64,000 bases of DNA from Taenia hydatigena (Eukaryota; Platyhelminthes; Cestoda; Cyclophyllidea; Taeniidae), in contig JADWOT020000004.1 in NCBI GenBank assembly GCA_036345935.2, positions 4,388,097 through 4,452,096 on the forward strand. The letters run 5' to 3'. This document shows positions 39,166 through 50,640 of this stretch, one piece after another. The number at the start of each line of letters is the position of its first letter. The first letter of the stretch is position 1. Below the pieces are notes generated by a model, which was given only the letters and a program-made list of their open reading frames with translations, made no database searches and had not been told where the DNA came from. The position numbers and the translations under genes are program-made.

Positions 39166-39518
39166 TACTCAGGCCCTTTTCTTCACCTGCGCATACGTAG
39201 GTCAGTTCCATTCACATAGCCTAATTCGACAAGGCAGCATCGCCAATCAACTCATAGAAATTGCAGCAAATTTGGCTGCGTGTGGCTGCATGCCTGGTTT
39301 TTTCGTTGGGAAGGAGGCAAAGCAGGTCTGGGTGGTCGCTAGTTCTGCATTGCATCCACCTGACTGTAAGGTGGCGATGGGTGCCTACAGGGCTTCTGGT
39401 CTGCTTGACGGACTCAATCGTGCGCACGCTCCTCATCTTCAGTCAATAAGGAGACTTTCAACCGGAAGGGAAATTGACTAAAAGAATGCCTCGTGTGAAG
39501 CATGCAAGATTTTGTTCG

Positions 39519-39995
39519 ATGGAAGAGTTAGAGGAGAAGGACGATAACGGCAAACACGATCACACTTCCCATGATCTTTTAATGCAGTTTCATGCTATTT
39601 CGAATTCGCAGATGGCTTGTTGGCATCTCTAAGCACCACTCGTCTCTTACTTATTTCGTGGGTATTCAATAATATCCTAGTTTTCCTTGTGTCAGGTCTC
39701 AGAGGCAGGACCTGCAACGACCGGAAGCGTGTCACCGATCTCTTTGCACAACGAGCTTTAGCAATTATTTGTTGCTCTTTCGCATTAATAGGGTAAGCGA
39801 CACAGAAAGCACAAAAGTGCGTGAAGCTAGTCATGGTGGTTAAACATCACTTTCCAATAGGCAGGCTTCACCTGAATTGTTGTAGAGCCTAGCATTTGTG
39901 AAGTCTCGATCACACCACGTACGCATAGGGGTTCGTAAAGTCAAACGGGAGAAGGAGGACCAGTTGTAAAATAACCGCTACTTCTGTGAACGCAA
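39519..39995 (+). repeat. left flank block of copy C
   Basis: Aligns with the reverse complement of 34545-35010 (see there). A shorter and weaker match in the same orientation lies at about 51030-51240, sharing gcaattatttg, ctcttt.gcattaat and ccaatagg. The block directly precedes the CNOT2 upstream block of copy C and is probably part of the same duplicated unit. Confidence 0.7.
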
Positions 39996-40004
39996 TGCGT
40001 CTTA

Positions 40005-40958
40005 ATTTTGCAATGGCTAATTGCAGATACTAGACCAATGACCATCTCTCGACACGTCTGACGAGGCTATACTGAGCAGTGGATAAAGTCACTTCGTGGA
40101 TAGGGTAATCTAAGCGAAATATCTTTTCAGCTTAGCATTCTAAAGCCGTCTTTATAAATGCTCACATTATCCCAAGTAAGGCTTCGTTAGCAGATAGAAG
40201 TAGAAGCGTTCGATTAAGACAAATGCGATTCGGACAATACAGTTTGCTTGTAATCATTCAATAATTTACCGCCAAGAGCGGTTAATCCCGTTACAGGAGG
40301 AGCCCAATCCAACTGATATGCTTGCATAACGCTTGTTTTCTTCTGATTTTAAAAACAGCATTATTCACAAACTCAACCAAAGTATCCTTTGACTTCTCCT
40401 TAACTCTATATTCCTCATGATGATACACGATCCTTTCAGTCCACTCTCACACAATGCCACTATTGGTATAAACCATCTGCAGACATTCCGATGCTTGCAT
40501 ATCTACGTCTACTTCACAAAACAAAACCTAAATCAATCACATCGCTCGCTTCAGCTTTACCAACAGTATCATATGCGCCTTTACTGATCTCGCATTGATG
40601 AAAACAACGGTGCCATTAGTGCTCGTGCCTTTGCAACCACTCCGTCTCTACTCCCTACCCTGTGTGTGGGATTGTTGTAAGGCGACGCGTCAAACAATGA
40701 ATGGCAACCAGAGTGGGGATCAACGCTGACACTATCGATACACACGCACATGTGCGTGACCCTTCGTGCATGAGGTCAAACTGGTGACGCACGCACATAC
40801 AAAAGGGAGTGAGCTTCGCTGTGCTCATTCCACTCGTTGCAGCGACAAAGGGCGGACGTGGTGCTCGTCTGCTCCTCCTCCTCCGCCCACCACACGCACC
40901 CAAAAGATGTCAGAGAAAAGGCAGTAAGTTCCATTCTTGTATTTGATTTCTTCTACAG
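40005..40958 (+). repeat. upstream block of CNOT2-like copy C
   Basis: Aligns with 32240-33217 of copy B, including ttgcaatgg, gcctgacgaggctat, gagcagtg and the inverted repeat atgtgcgtg..cacgcacat. Ends in a good acceptor (gatttcttctacag). Non-coding as far as I can see. Confidence 0.75.
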
Positions 40959-41692
40959 GCGAAATGCATTCTTCATACTCAGTAAACAGACGAATACGAT
41001 GTTCTGCATGGATGAGGATTTTCCCACCCTCACACACACAAAGATGTCATCAACTCTCTCCATTACCATTGAATGTAGTGGTGATTCTAATGCTGCCGCC
41101 TGTGCTGCTTCTTTACTTTCTTCCCCGTTCTCCTCCTCCTCCTCCTCCTCCTCCTCCTCTACCCCTGCGGACTCCCCCTCCTCCTCGTCCTCCAGCTTGG
41201 CCTCCTATACTCACAAGAATCGAATCGTTGCTGGATGTCCTCGCACTAGGAGTTGATCCCAGCAGACAAAAATTCCACAACTGGTCTCCACCCGGGTTAA
41301 ACAGCACCTCTCACTTCCCTCTCCTCATCACCACCTCTCCCATGTGTGTGCTCATTTACAAGGTGCCTCTATTTGTTAGGCAGATAGAAGCACTTTCCTC
41401 ATCTGACTCATCACCTCCTCATGCTTGCACTTTGTGGTGTGTGTAATTTCTAGTGGCATTTTCTGTTGTTCAGTGAAACGCACAAGAGATTTACATCTCC
41501 TCTGGCCGACCAGTACACGCAGCCACCACATGAGGCGGAATATGTCGTGACTGTTAAGTACCTAATCCACTATCGAATTGCCGATCGCCTTCCCTCCGAC
41601 CCACCATTGGACAAATTGACCGATGAAATTCTCTTCTGGATCTTCTACAACTTGTGTCGTGAGGAGGCTCAACTGGTCGCCGCCAAGGAACT
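40959..41692 (+). pseudogene. CNOT2-like gene fragment, copy C
   Basis: Exon 40959-41295 contains MDEDFPTLTH (EDFPALP motif of CNOT2), then a serine run made by a TCC repeat, then TRIESLLDVLALGVDPSRQ in another frame, so there is a frameshift or an unseen intron between them. Exon 41474-41692 is fully open: HKRFTSPLADQYTQPP lines up with YPKFASPWASSPCRP of CNOT2, and YLIHYRIADRL..LFWIFYNL..AQLVAAKEL with the first half of the NOT box (EYLxNIHIRDKL..LLFYLYY..LQLLAAVEL). Splice phases agree on both sides (GG|T and CT|G). The last exon is missing: the intron stops at about 41825, where a reversed R1 copy begins. The NOT-box exon is identical to that of copy D. It cannot make a complete NOT box. 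Confidence 0.85.
41130..41160 (+). repeat. (TCC)n microsatellite
   Basis: About ten TCC units inside the first exon of copy C, giving a serine run. Copies B and D have no pure repeat at this place, so it expanded here and probably disturbed the frame. Confidence 0.9.
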
Positions 41693-41723
41693 GTGAGTCC
41701 TCACCCCTCATCCTTGTCTACTT
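41441..41723 (+). repeat. perfect inverted repeat arm with copy D (283 bases)
   Basis: Base-for-base comparison by eye finds no difference from the reverse complement of 43080-43362. It covers the end of one intron, the complete 219-base NOT-box exon and the start of the next intron. Immediately outside, copies C and D differ at many positions. Confidence 0.9.
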
Positions 41724-41825
41724 TACACATCACTGGCCTCTCACCATACCCTCCTTTCCCTCCTAACCCATATGAGTGATGGAGTGTGGTGGGGGTGGGA
41801 GAGTGCAATTGGCAATCCTACTTGC

Positions 41826-41985
41826 ATCAGATTTTAGCAAAACAGACGCAAATTGCTGACAGAATTTTTTGTTTTTATAAATAATGTCATCTGAGGCAAA
41901 ACAAACTTCCTTTGACCGTAAAGAAAGTACCACTTACATCGTGTCCACTGCTCGAACAGAAAACTCTGGTTCTTCCATTCTTGCA
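41826..41985 (-). repeat. dispersed repeat R1, copy 3 (partial)
   Basis: Reverse complement matches 23115-23285 of copy 2: ttctgttcgagcagtggacacgat against ccgttcgaacagtgggcacgat, then tttgcctca.atgacattatttataaaa and tttgctaaaa. It begins where the last intron of CNOT2 copy C should reach its acceptor, so it marks the break point of that copy. Confidence 0.7.
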
Positions 41986-41989
41986 CTAA

Positions 41990-43014
41990 TACACTAGTTC
42001 TATGGCTGATATTTACCTTATCCTTTGTTATCATTAGAATCGACAAGATTGCTAAAGCTTGCAACTTCGTACACTTGACTTCCCTCTTCTCATCCACCCA
42101 TTTACCTGTTCCCATTTATCCTTCCCTTCTTCGCTTGGATGCCAATTTGTCCCTCACATCCGAGTTATGGCAGTGCTGGCTGCAATTTCACTCACATCTC
42201 TCCTTCTTCCCTGTGCTTCACGTTTGCGTGTTTGCATTCGTTAGTCCAACAATCCACGCTCTTATTAGCTAACATATTAGAAATACGAATCCAATATTCG
42301 AATTAGGTTTATGTTTCGCTGACGGTTGAGGTGGAAGGGATAATCTGTCCTACGTGTTAATTTGTCAGTGGATTTGGTGTCGTGGTCATTCCCATGACCC
42401 CATTCCGGATTAAAGCATTCAGACATGCAATCGAAACGCGCTGGCTTTCTCATTTGCTATCGTGAATAAATACGATCTGCATTTTTACCGACCGAGGGTG
42501 CAGACAGATAATGGGGTGGGAGGGCAGGCATGCAGGCAGGCAGGCAGGTGAATCTCAAACTTGTTTGAGTAGTACTATGAGCTCGATACATAGGAAACAA
42601 GGCTCAATGGTGAGATTGCATCCCAACTCTCATTGCTTTCTGTGGGAAAGCAACAAGTATCTCAATTTGCATCTGTGTTTGAAATGGTAGAATAAACTGC
42701 TTTAATCTCCTTTATCAATTCCAACAATTATCACCACAGTGGTCTTTGCCATTCATAAAGACGTCAACTATGTAAATGAGTTTAACAAAAGTCACTACAT
42801 CATCGTCGTTATACGGACATGCAATGCAGAGGCAATTATTGCCCGTTCAAAGCTAAATGACCGTGCTAAAGTTTGACTATCCCATCTTCTTCGGCCTAGG
42901 ACGCTATTCCATCCTCTCCCTTTACTCACCCAATTAGCACAACATACTTAAGCTATGCAACTGGAGGATGGCTAAAAGTAACTATTTCAGAGAAACAATT
43001 AAGAACTCTCTCAC
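41990..43014. other. spacer between copies C and D
   Basis: No gene seen. It contains a (GCAG)n run at 42523-42549. The spacer separates the two inverted NOT-box exons. Confidence 0.5.
42523..42549 (+). repeat. (GCAG)n microsatellite
   Basis: About six imperfect gcag or gcat units. Confidence 0.9.
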
Positions 43015-43985
43015 CACACTCTGTCACTCATATTGGTTGGGAAGGAAAGGAGGGTATTGTGAGAGGTCAGTGATGTGTGAAGTAGACAAGGATGAGGGGT
43101 GAGGACTCACAGTTCCTTGGCGGCGACCAGTTGAGCCTCCTCACGACACAAGTTGTAGAAGATCCAGAAGAGAATTTCATCGGTCAATTTGTCCAATGGT
43201 GGGTCGGAGGGAAGGCGATCGGCAATTCGATAGTGGATTAGGTACTTAACAGTCACGACATATTCCGCCTCATGTGGTGGCTGCGTGTACTGGTCGGCCA
43301 GAGGAGATGTAAATCTCTTGTGCGTTTCACTGAACAACAGAAAATGCCACTAGAAATTACACGCACCACAAAGGGAATTGAGAGGTGCTGACTAACCCAG
43401 GTGGAGGCCAATTGTGGAAGTTTCGTCTGCTGAGATCTATTCCCGGTGCGAAGGCTCTCAGTGACGACTCGATTTCCGTGAGTTTGAGCAGACCAAGCAT
43501 TCCATATTGGTTGATGATCATGTGAGTGGGAATGCTGGTGATGCAGTGATTCTCGGGGAGTTGAATGGAGTGGGCAGAATCATCAGCTTCGGAGGATGTG
43601 GTGTCGCTCTGTGCACGGTTTGTTTGATTGCGCAATTGACTACGATGCGCAGCCGGGTTTGATACGGGTGCTGTGGAATGAGCTGACTGGATCGAAATGG
43701 GAATGCTGTAGGACATAAGAGGCAGTGGCGTTCGTGAAGGAGGATTGGGAAGACTGAATGAGTAGCATTTGCAGCAGTGGTGGAACGAAAACCACATTCA
43801 TTGGTGGAGAGGAGAGTTGGTGGCATCTTTGCGTGTGGGAGGGCGGGAAAATCCTCATCCATGCAAGCCTTCGTATTTGCCTGTTTTCTGAATATGGGAA
43901 GGAAGTGTTATCATCACCACTAATGCGCAAACGAGCTGTTCCACTGTCACCACTACCCTTCGTAGTAGCTGCAACTTGATTTCGA
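43015..43985 (-). pseudogene. CNOT2-like gene fragment, copy D
   Basis: On the minus strand the frame MDEDFPALPHAKM (from 43862) keeps the EDFPALP motif of CNOT2. Further on, SIQLPENHCITSIPTHMI and NQYGMLGLLKL match IQVLPDGRVTNIPQGMV and DQFGMIGLL of the animal protein closely, in a different frame (frameshift or missed intron). The exon ends NFHNWPPPG at 43397 with a gttagt donor. The NOT-box exon 43329-43111 is open and identical to copy C, with a gtgagt donor. The last exon is absent: similarity to copy C's intron fades at about 43015. This is the copy with the best kept CNOT2 sequence, yet it still lacks the C-terminal half of the NOT box. Upstream it joins the open frame at 43855-44868. 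Confidence 0.85.
43080..43362 (-). repeat. perfect inverted repeat arm with copy C (283 bases)
   Basis: Twin of 41441-41723; see there. Confidence 0.9.
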
Positions 43986-44868
43986 CGTCTGGTCTACCTT
44001 GACCATCTGATGGATTTGCGCACTTGGCATTGAGAGGGGAATCGGGAGAATCAAATACAAGACCAATACTCGAGGTTGTGCATAGCTTGGTGGAGGGGAT
44101 AACACGCTTATTCAAACATTCCATACTGACAGCAGAATTGCTTGGTCTCGGCAACGACGAGTTGGCACTGTCTGCAGGACTGAATAGGAGTGGAGTTCGA
44201 GGAATCTCAGAGTTGAATGAGTGGTCAAAGCTCCACATTGGAGTGAGTAGAGGAGGCTCAAAACTGCCTTGTTTTGGTGGTGTTACGCCAAAATATGGAC
44301 TAGTGACTTGTGAAAGGCAATTGACTGCATCGTTTTTCATACTGCAGCCTACATTTTCAACAATGACCTTTTTACCTCCACCAAAGTTTGATGTCCTAAG
44401 TTGAGTGGAAGATGGAGGACGAGGAGCTTGGTTCTGTTCAACAGCGCCGTTCATCCAGTTATGACGGCCCCATATACGGATAAGCTTTCCTTTATCGTTC
44501 TAAATTAAACTAAAGAAGAACTTGTAAATTGACTAACATTTAACAACGCCAATAAGCCTGACGCCATAACGACGGGAACCGCAGCCACTGCAATGAGATT
44601 GGCCTTAAAATCTGATCGCACAAAGACAAGTTCTCGATTACGCGAAACGAAGTGTGCACCACAATCTCGATGGGTGCGGGCTGAGATACAGTCATGGAAG
44701 GTACTGATAAGCCAAAACGCTTGGTGGAAGGCTACTCACCCAACGCATTCCCATATTAATAGCGGTAGCGACAGCAGATGCAGCAACAACCGACTTACCC
44801 TCCTTTTTTCCACCAGGTCTCTCCTTTGAATCCTCTAACACAGCAATAGTTAATAGTGATATAAGCAT
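43855..44868 (-). CDS. three-exon open frame joined to CNOT2 copy D, unrecognised
   Basis: Proposed exons on the minus strand: 44868-44799, 44680-44538 and 44499-43855. The phases fit (GAG G|CC and AAT|AAC), donors are gtaagt and gttagt, and the second intron is only 38 bases. The spliced frame has 285 codons. The second exon encodes a hydrophobic run (ANLIAVAAVPVVMASGLLAL) that could cross a membrane, followed by a basic stretch (KGKLIRIWGRHNW) and a serine-proline-rich tail (SPYFGVTPP, RTPLLFSP, FDSPDSPLN). From about 43980 the frame enters sequence homologous to the intron and first exon of CNOT2 copies B and C, in a frame not used there, so the last 40 codons are probably not original. 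I do not recognise the protein. It may be a gene fragment fused to copy D. The start is the first ATG of the open frame and lies in a fair context (agccatgc). Confidence 0.4.
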
Positions 44869-44869
44869 G

Positions 44870-47145
44870 GCTGGATTATTTTGACTATCCGTCCCCCATT
44901 TCCCTCTTCAAATTGCTTTTATTGACAGTTCTTTGTTTACACCTGCAATATTGAATACTTTATCGGATTGCGAATTGAGAATGTGCATTCATGAAAGCTT
45001 CAACACAAAAAAGAACTGAAAACCGACATTTAATAATAACCAACTACAGAAAAAATCCATTTTTAGCAAATCTACACGATGGCACCGCAATATTTCAGCC
45101 AGGTGACTGTAAGGGAAATGACTCAATGCATAGCACCTACCGCAGAGGAAAATACTCACTGCTTAGCAGTTATGAGCTGACTACGTCTGTTCTCGGGACC
45201 TGTAGACGCTGTCGCATCCTACAGGAGCGATAAGCATTCGCACCTTGATCCCTCAATTATCTGCAATGTCAGGCGACTGAAGTAAAACGAATCGTTGGGT
45301 TCCGGCTACATTTTGTAGCGCTCGTCACGTAAGTCATTATCAGAGTAGAAGTGTTCAAGTGCATGAACCGTCTACATATTATCAGATGGGATTGAGAAAC
45401 TGGTACTTCAGAAGACCTCTACTTCTAATGAAAATTATTGAATGCGATGGGTAGTCCCTCAGACCCCAGTCATCTGCCGTCAAGGTGACGAATTTGTTGC
45501 GTAGTACTGTTTGAGTTTCAGTGCTGCACTTCCTCGTCAATTGCGCTCTCATTTAAAGGCATTAAGGGTAAACAGCAACCATACCGAAAGTCACTAACCT
45601 TCGTCACGGTTTCCTTTCGCGAGCAATTGCAGCGCGGATGTCTCAAAAAGCTGTTACAAATTTCATGGTTAATTTTGCCTCGCATAAGGGCGAAGATTTC
45701 ATTTCACAGTACGGCTAAAGACACAAAAGTGTGCCTGAAATGAATGTGCTCATACAGATGCTGTCAATGACCATCCTTCCATTGCAGCAAAATCGGCTTC
45801 GAAATCGTTGCTTTATGTTCCTCGTGAGGGGTAAATTGGTGAGTCTTAGGGAAGGAAGTTGGACTCATTCCGCCTCAACAACAAATTGACTACCAGAAAC
45901 AGTGCTCTCTGGAATGTCTAAAGGGATGAAATTCCACGCATGCCATATCAGCCATCATTAAGAGCACTCCACCCACCTAAATTTTTATCTGTTTCGCAGT
46001 AAGTGTAAGAATTGCATATTTTTGCATTTACGGACAAAGAAGTAGGTCAAAGCGGCTTCATTTTAAGCACAGAGTACTTTTGCCGTCCAGTAGTAATCTT
46101 TGTTTACCAAACCACGCATCACTCAACTTCATAACCAGTAAGAAAGAAACCGATCTCAGCTAGGCTAATGTTTCACTTCTCCAGCCTCGACGACTTATGT
46201 TCATTTGCATTCGCATTACAACTTGTGCTATTTAAATGTAGCCTTTTCACTACAGGTAATTAGTAACTGCTACAGCCGTCACCACTTTGTTAAGTCCTTA
46301 ACTACACCATCCATTTGCTACGCCGCTACCATCTCGAGATCGTTTGGCATGCACTCACCCTTCTCACATTCTCCGCCTTGTTTGGTGCACTTCAAAAACC
46401 CAACGCGTGGTCGACTCCATCATCTCTGCCACCATCGCTGATGTAAAGATCTGCACTGATTGCCTCATTCCTTGCAACCAATTTAGAGTTGCATGCAAAT
46501 CAGTGTTCCATGACCATTCAAAACATTGTAAGCACTGCTAGTTTATCTTCTTTATGTGCCGTTCTACAACCACAATACATGATTTGTATGAAACACTCTG
46601 GCGTCACCTTTCAGCGTCTGATAGTTTCTCCTACTCTCAACAAAGGCTCTGACCGTTGACGGCATCAGAAACAGCGACCGAACCATGCAACGCTGGCTGC
46701 AGCTCCCTGAGCAGTGGGAATGGAATGGAGGACAATAAATTGGCGGCTACTGTAGCCTCCCGCACTACCGGCTACGGTTTTGTCTAGCCCACTATCATCA
46801 TAAAATAGACCCACACTTTAAGCTACACAGCCTTACTGCCCTTTGCATCGACCCATTCATTATCTCATCCACCCTTCCATGCCACTAAAGTGCAGTTGAT
46901 TCGTTGATTAGGCTCACCTCTTGCTCTCTGTTATAATCCACTTATTTGCACGTAACCATGTTCCAAAGTCTTCTTCCATGCGCACAATATCATCCGCCTC
47001 TCTGTGTTCCATAGCAAGGACATACCGACGTGATTTATTTTGCTAAGGTTGTAGCGCACGAGTGATCCATGGGCGTTAAAGCTTCGGCATGGAAGCACAA
47101 TTGGGATCGACCTAACCCTTTCATCCATACGATCGCTTCAGCACT
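44870..47145. other. no supported gene
   Basis: No recognisable gene. Frames are short and without motifs, and no block of R1, R2 or the CNOT2 unit is seen. Confidence 0.45.
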
Positions 47146-47147
47146 TT

Positions 47148-47535
47148 ATTGGAGAATCTAAGAACAAATGCACATCTATATTACTTAATCCATGGGCGCT
47201 GGCTTCGTTTTGTATTTTCAATAATGCTTCTCGATGGCCTCTTACTATTACACCGTGTCATTTGGCTTCATCCATGTCAAACGTATCTAATGTGTCTCCT
47301 TCCTAATCGCTTTGTACAACAAAACCAAACGACACGACGGCCCGAAGCTCTACTGTGTGTACATTGTACCACGTCATCGTTTATTCTCTTCCTTCGTAAG
47401 TCTACGTCTCCATTTTACGGATGCCTGCTTATTGGTATATCGCCGAACACACGGGGAATGCATTTGTGTATGGAGTTAAATGCCACCTTGAATAGAAATG
47501 AAAAACTCCTCAATGGAAGTGTATCAGTTGCCCAC
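47148..47535 (+). repeat. repeat R2, copy 1
   Basis: Aligns with 49590-49885. The best kept core is ggatgcctgcttatt.g.atatcg.cgaacacacg.ggaatgcattt, and gtcatttggc and catcgtttat also match. Its end (ccaccttgaatagaaatg..ctcctca) corresponds to the junction with the next unit in copy 2. No shared intact frame. Confidence 0.75.
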
Positions 47536-49589
47536 ACTTAGTTTTGGCCCAAAATCTGGTCGGTGAATGGTTGGTGCATACATGTGTGTCTGATTTCGTT
47601 CCATCATGGTTCTCTTACGATGTTGTAAGGGCATCTTATATTCTTGGAAGGGCAATTGAGGAGAATGTTTTGGTATTTTATGGGTGACTTTGATTGGTTA
47701 GGATTGACATTTCGTTCGTTAGTATCGGCTGTGAGTGCTGTGCCCTGGCATAAGAAACACTTATATTGCTTCTGAAGGGAAGGTGCTAGAAACAAAGGCT
47801 TAGGAGCAAATGATAATAAAGTGACAGGGTTGGGCGCTTTGTAGGGAGAGACCAAATGTACCAACTGAAGACGGTGCTAAAACAGTCTGCGCCTTATAAC
47901 TAAATAATGTTTGAATTGATTGAGTCGGTGTTAGTCGAGGAAGGTGAATGCGAGCTTGCTATCCTTCACTATCATCTGGATTCTAAAAATATCTGCACCA
48001 AACCAATTTGTGGGAATTTTGGCCTTGACGTAATTTACCAATCAACCCAATCGTGTCTCTAAATGCCTTACCAACTTGTACGGGTAAATACGACTATGCC
48101 ATGAGTGAAACGTGCTGTACCGTCAATGCTGCCCTAAGTTGACGATGAAAATGGTGACTTTGATTTGTTGCAATGTCCCTGTTTAAATCGGCGTGCTGTA
48201 GGTCTTTACTAAACTCACTAGCCAACTTGTTTGCCCTTGTCGATTAGAGAATAAGCTTGTGGTGATATTGTAGGCATCAAACATGGTGGAATTTGAGTTT
48301 ATGTGGGTACCACTGTTATCTTCTCTGTTAATGAATTCCCCATTCGCGATTGCATTAACCCGCGAACGACACTTCACCTATTCTTCTGATACCATATTAT
48401 TTATGACAATCCCCAGAGTGCGTCCACTGATAGTGCTAAGAAAGAACGCGATGTGCACAGCATTACGCACCGGCAGCATGCTGATTGACGGTGCATTCAT
48501 TGTGCTAATGCTGCAGCTACGACCCTTGGTGACAATTATGGTAGGCGCAGTTTACGTCGGGTAAATGATAGCAGTAAGCATATGGCTCCCATCCATGAAA
48601 TATCGTCGGCAGTACAGTTTCTGAATAAGCATGGCGAATATATATATATATATAAGCTAGCAATCGGGGCACCTCCTGTAACTCTATGCTGTTTAAATAC
48701 TTGTTGCAAATTCCACTCGAAAGGAAGACAATTGATGCCTTCCTGGCTTTTCTAGAATTTAAACAATTTAGTGTGTTACGTCAAAGTCTTACTCACGACC
48801 TGACGTTAGAGCAACGTAGCTCAATTCAAAGTGAGTCTAAATTCACTAGAGGCTACAACTAATGAAAATGAGATCATACGAAACATTGGATTGCCTATTT
48901 AATATAATGGTTGGTTAGGCCAAGCAGTGTACCACTCAAACAGTTCTAGTAGGTGATAAGTGCAGACACGGTGATGGCTAGCAGCATTGGTGCGTAATGT
49001 AAACAGCTATATTTGATGAGATGCTCAATGCGGCAAGGCACTACTGAGCTTCATTGTTTACGAGACTGTTGAGTAGCGAACGCTAGGTACCTTAAAATTT
49101 TCATTCGTACATTTAGGTCTCATGCATGTGTACTGTTAATGCATGACATTTACGACTATTCGAGCGATACCTCCTGATGCAGTCTCTTTTACCAAACTTT
49201 GATGCCAAATAAAATGCGATCCTCCTGAATGCAAATAAATGATTGCGAAGTCCGATTTCTTTTGCATCGTTGGCAAACGCTGCATTTAGATTCGATTAAA
49301 GCCAATGTATTATAATATTTCACAAAATAATTGTAATCGGCTTAAGCTACTTTAAGTTTCACTTCTCTGTTTTGCAAGTACCTGTTGTCAGCATACAGAT
49401 GAGCGACTGTGAGCCCAGAATAAACCTCATGAAGCTGAGATAATATGTCGACCATACTGTTGATTATTTGACTACGGAGAGAACTGATAAGTGGATAGAT
49501 GAATAGGCCTATTTGCATTTAATAGGTGCTGCGACACTTTGCCATCGGTAAACATGGTACTTGTTCATAATGAGATGAAAATAGAATCG
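47536..49589. other. no supported gene
   Basis: Only a short (TA)n run at 48638-48654; no exon or RNA gene recognised. Confidence 0.45.
48638..48654. repeat. (TA)n microsatellite
   Basis: About eight TA units. Confidence 0.9.
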
Positions 49590-49958
49590 CATTATACGAG
49601 TTCCTCTAATAGATGCGCATCTAGACTACTTAATCGAATTAAGCCATGCTTCGCAGAGAAACTGATGCATGTCATTTGGCCTTAAGCTCTACCCTACGAA
49701 TACTGCACCACATCACCTACTCTGCTTCACTCAAGCATGTCATCGTTTATGTCTTTCTTCCCCCGAACCCGCGTCTCATTTTTAAGGATGCCTGCTTATT
49801 CGCATATCGGCGAACACACGGGAATGCATTTGCGTATGGGACTAAATGCTACCTTGCGTTATAGAAGTTCCTCATATGGACACGCATCTTAACTACCGGA
49901 TTAAATTAGGCCATGCTATGGAGAGGAATTTTTTCGCATATCATTTAGCACATTAGGG
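49590..49958 (+). repeat. repeat R2, copy 2 with start of a third unit
   Basis: 49590-49855 is one unit. At 49856 the unit start is repeated: cgttatagaagttcctc against cattatacgagttcctc at 49590, followed by matching ttaa.cggattaaattaggccatgct and gtcattt-like words up to about 49958. The spacing of 266 bases suggests a former tandem array of which only 1.3 units remain here. Confidence 0.75.
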
Positions 49959-50039
49959 AACACTGATTAGACCTACCACATATCGGTGTTTCTCAATGAG
50001 CATTGACATTTTTCATTTCTTCTTTAGGAGACCTCAGGG

Positions 50040-50640
50040 AACAATGCAACTTAACGTTCTCTCCCGGTCACCAGTGGGCGCGTCTGTTGAGAGAATGAGG
50101 AGTTGATAAGCAACATGCTTATCAGTTGTCGATGCAACGAATGGAATGAGCGCGGGTGAAGCACACCGTACATGCCTGTACGTGAGTCGCCAGTTCGACC
50201 TCATGTACAAAGGGTCACTTACATGTACGCGTGTGTGGATGTCATCAGCGCCAATTCCTGCTCCGACCGCATTTGCGGTTTGATGCGTTGCCCTACCACA
50301 ATCGCACATGCAGGAGTTGGAAACTAAGCAAATGGAAAGGTACATGGTCTCAGTGCAAACTAATGAGTTTCGGGCGGAAATCTGTCGATCCCCGTATTTA
50401 TTGATCACCCATCTGTGGGCAGTAGCCCTATAAAAGCTATTTCGCCAGTCCTAGTACCTTTCGATGGGTAATTGTAATTATTACAGGGGATAAAGACGAG
50501 CATATTTCTGCATGTGTTTTCACGGAACCGAAGCGAATATGCTACTGTTCCGGTGTCTGCAGACGGTTAGAACCAAAGCCATTACTGTGTCGGAGCAGAA
50601 AATAAGTGCAACAAACCATGCGAAGGTCTTTGAGAGGGGA
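50040..50640 (-). repeat. CNOT2 upstream block, diverged copy F
   Basis: In reverse orientation it aligns with 40290-40930 and with 35100-35500: gcaacgaatggaatgagc, gtcgccagttcgacctcatg, gggtcac and gcatgcgttgcc-like words, later gtgtctgcaga.ggt. Identity is low and no CNOT2 exon follows at its left side, so only the upstream block survives. A possible piece of the flank block follows at 51030-51240. Confidence 0.65.

Noticed and set aside
38849..39211. Proline and serine-rich 120-codon frame
   Set aside because: It is the complement of a purine-rich tract.
41466..41696. Open NOT-box exons of copies C and D as evidence of a working gene
   Set aside because: Open frame and identity extend into introns and the last exon is missing in both, so recent homogenisation explains them better than selection.
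43855..44868. PROPPIN (WIPI/WDR45) assignment from KGKLIRIW, which resembles KGTLIRIF
   Set aside because: Only about eight residues agree, the upstream blade does not fit and the tail is unlike this family.
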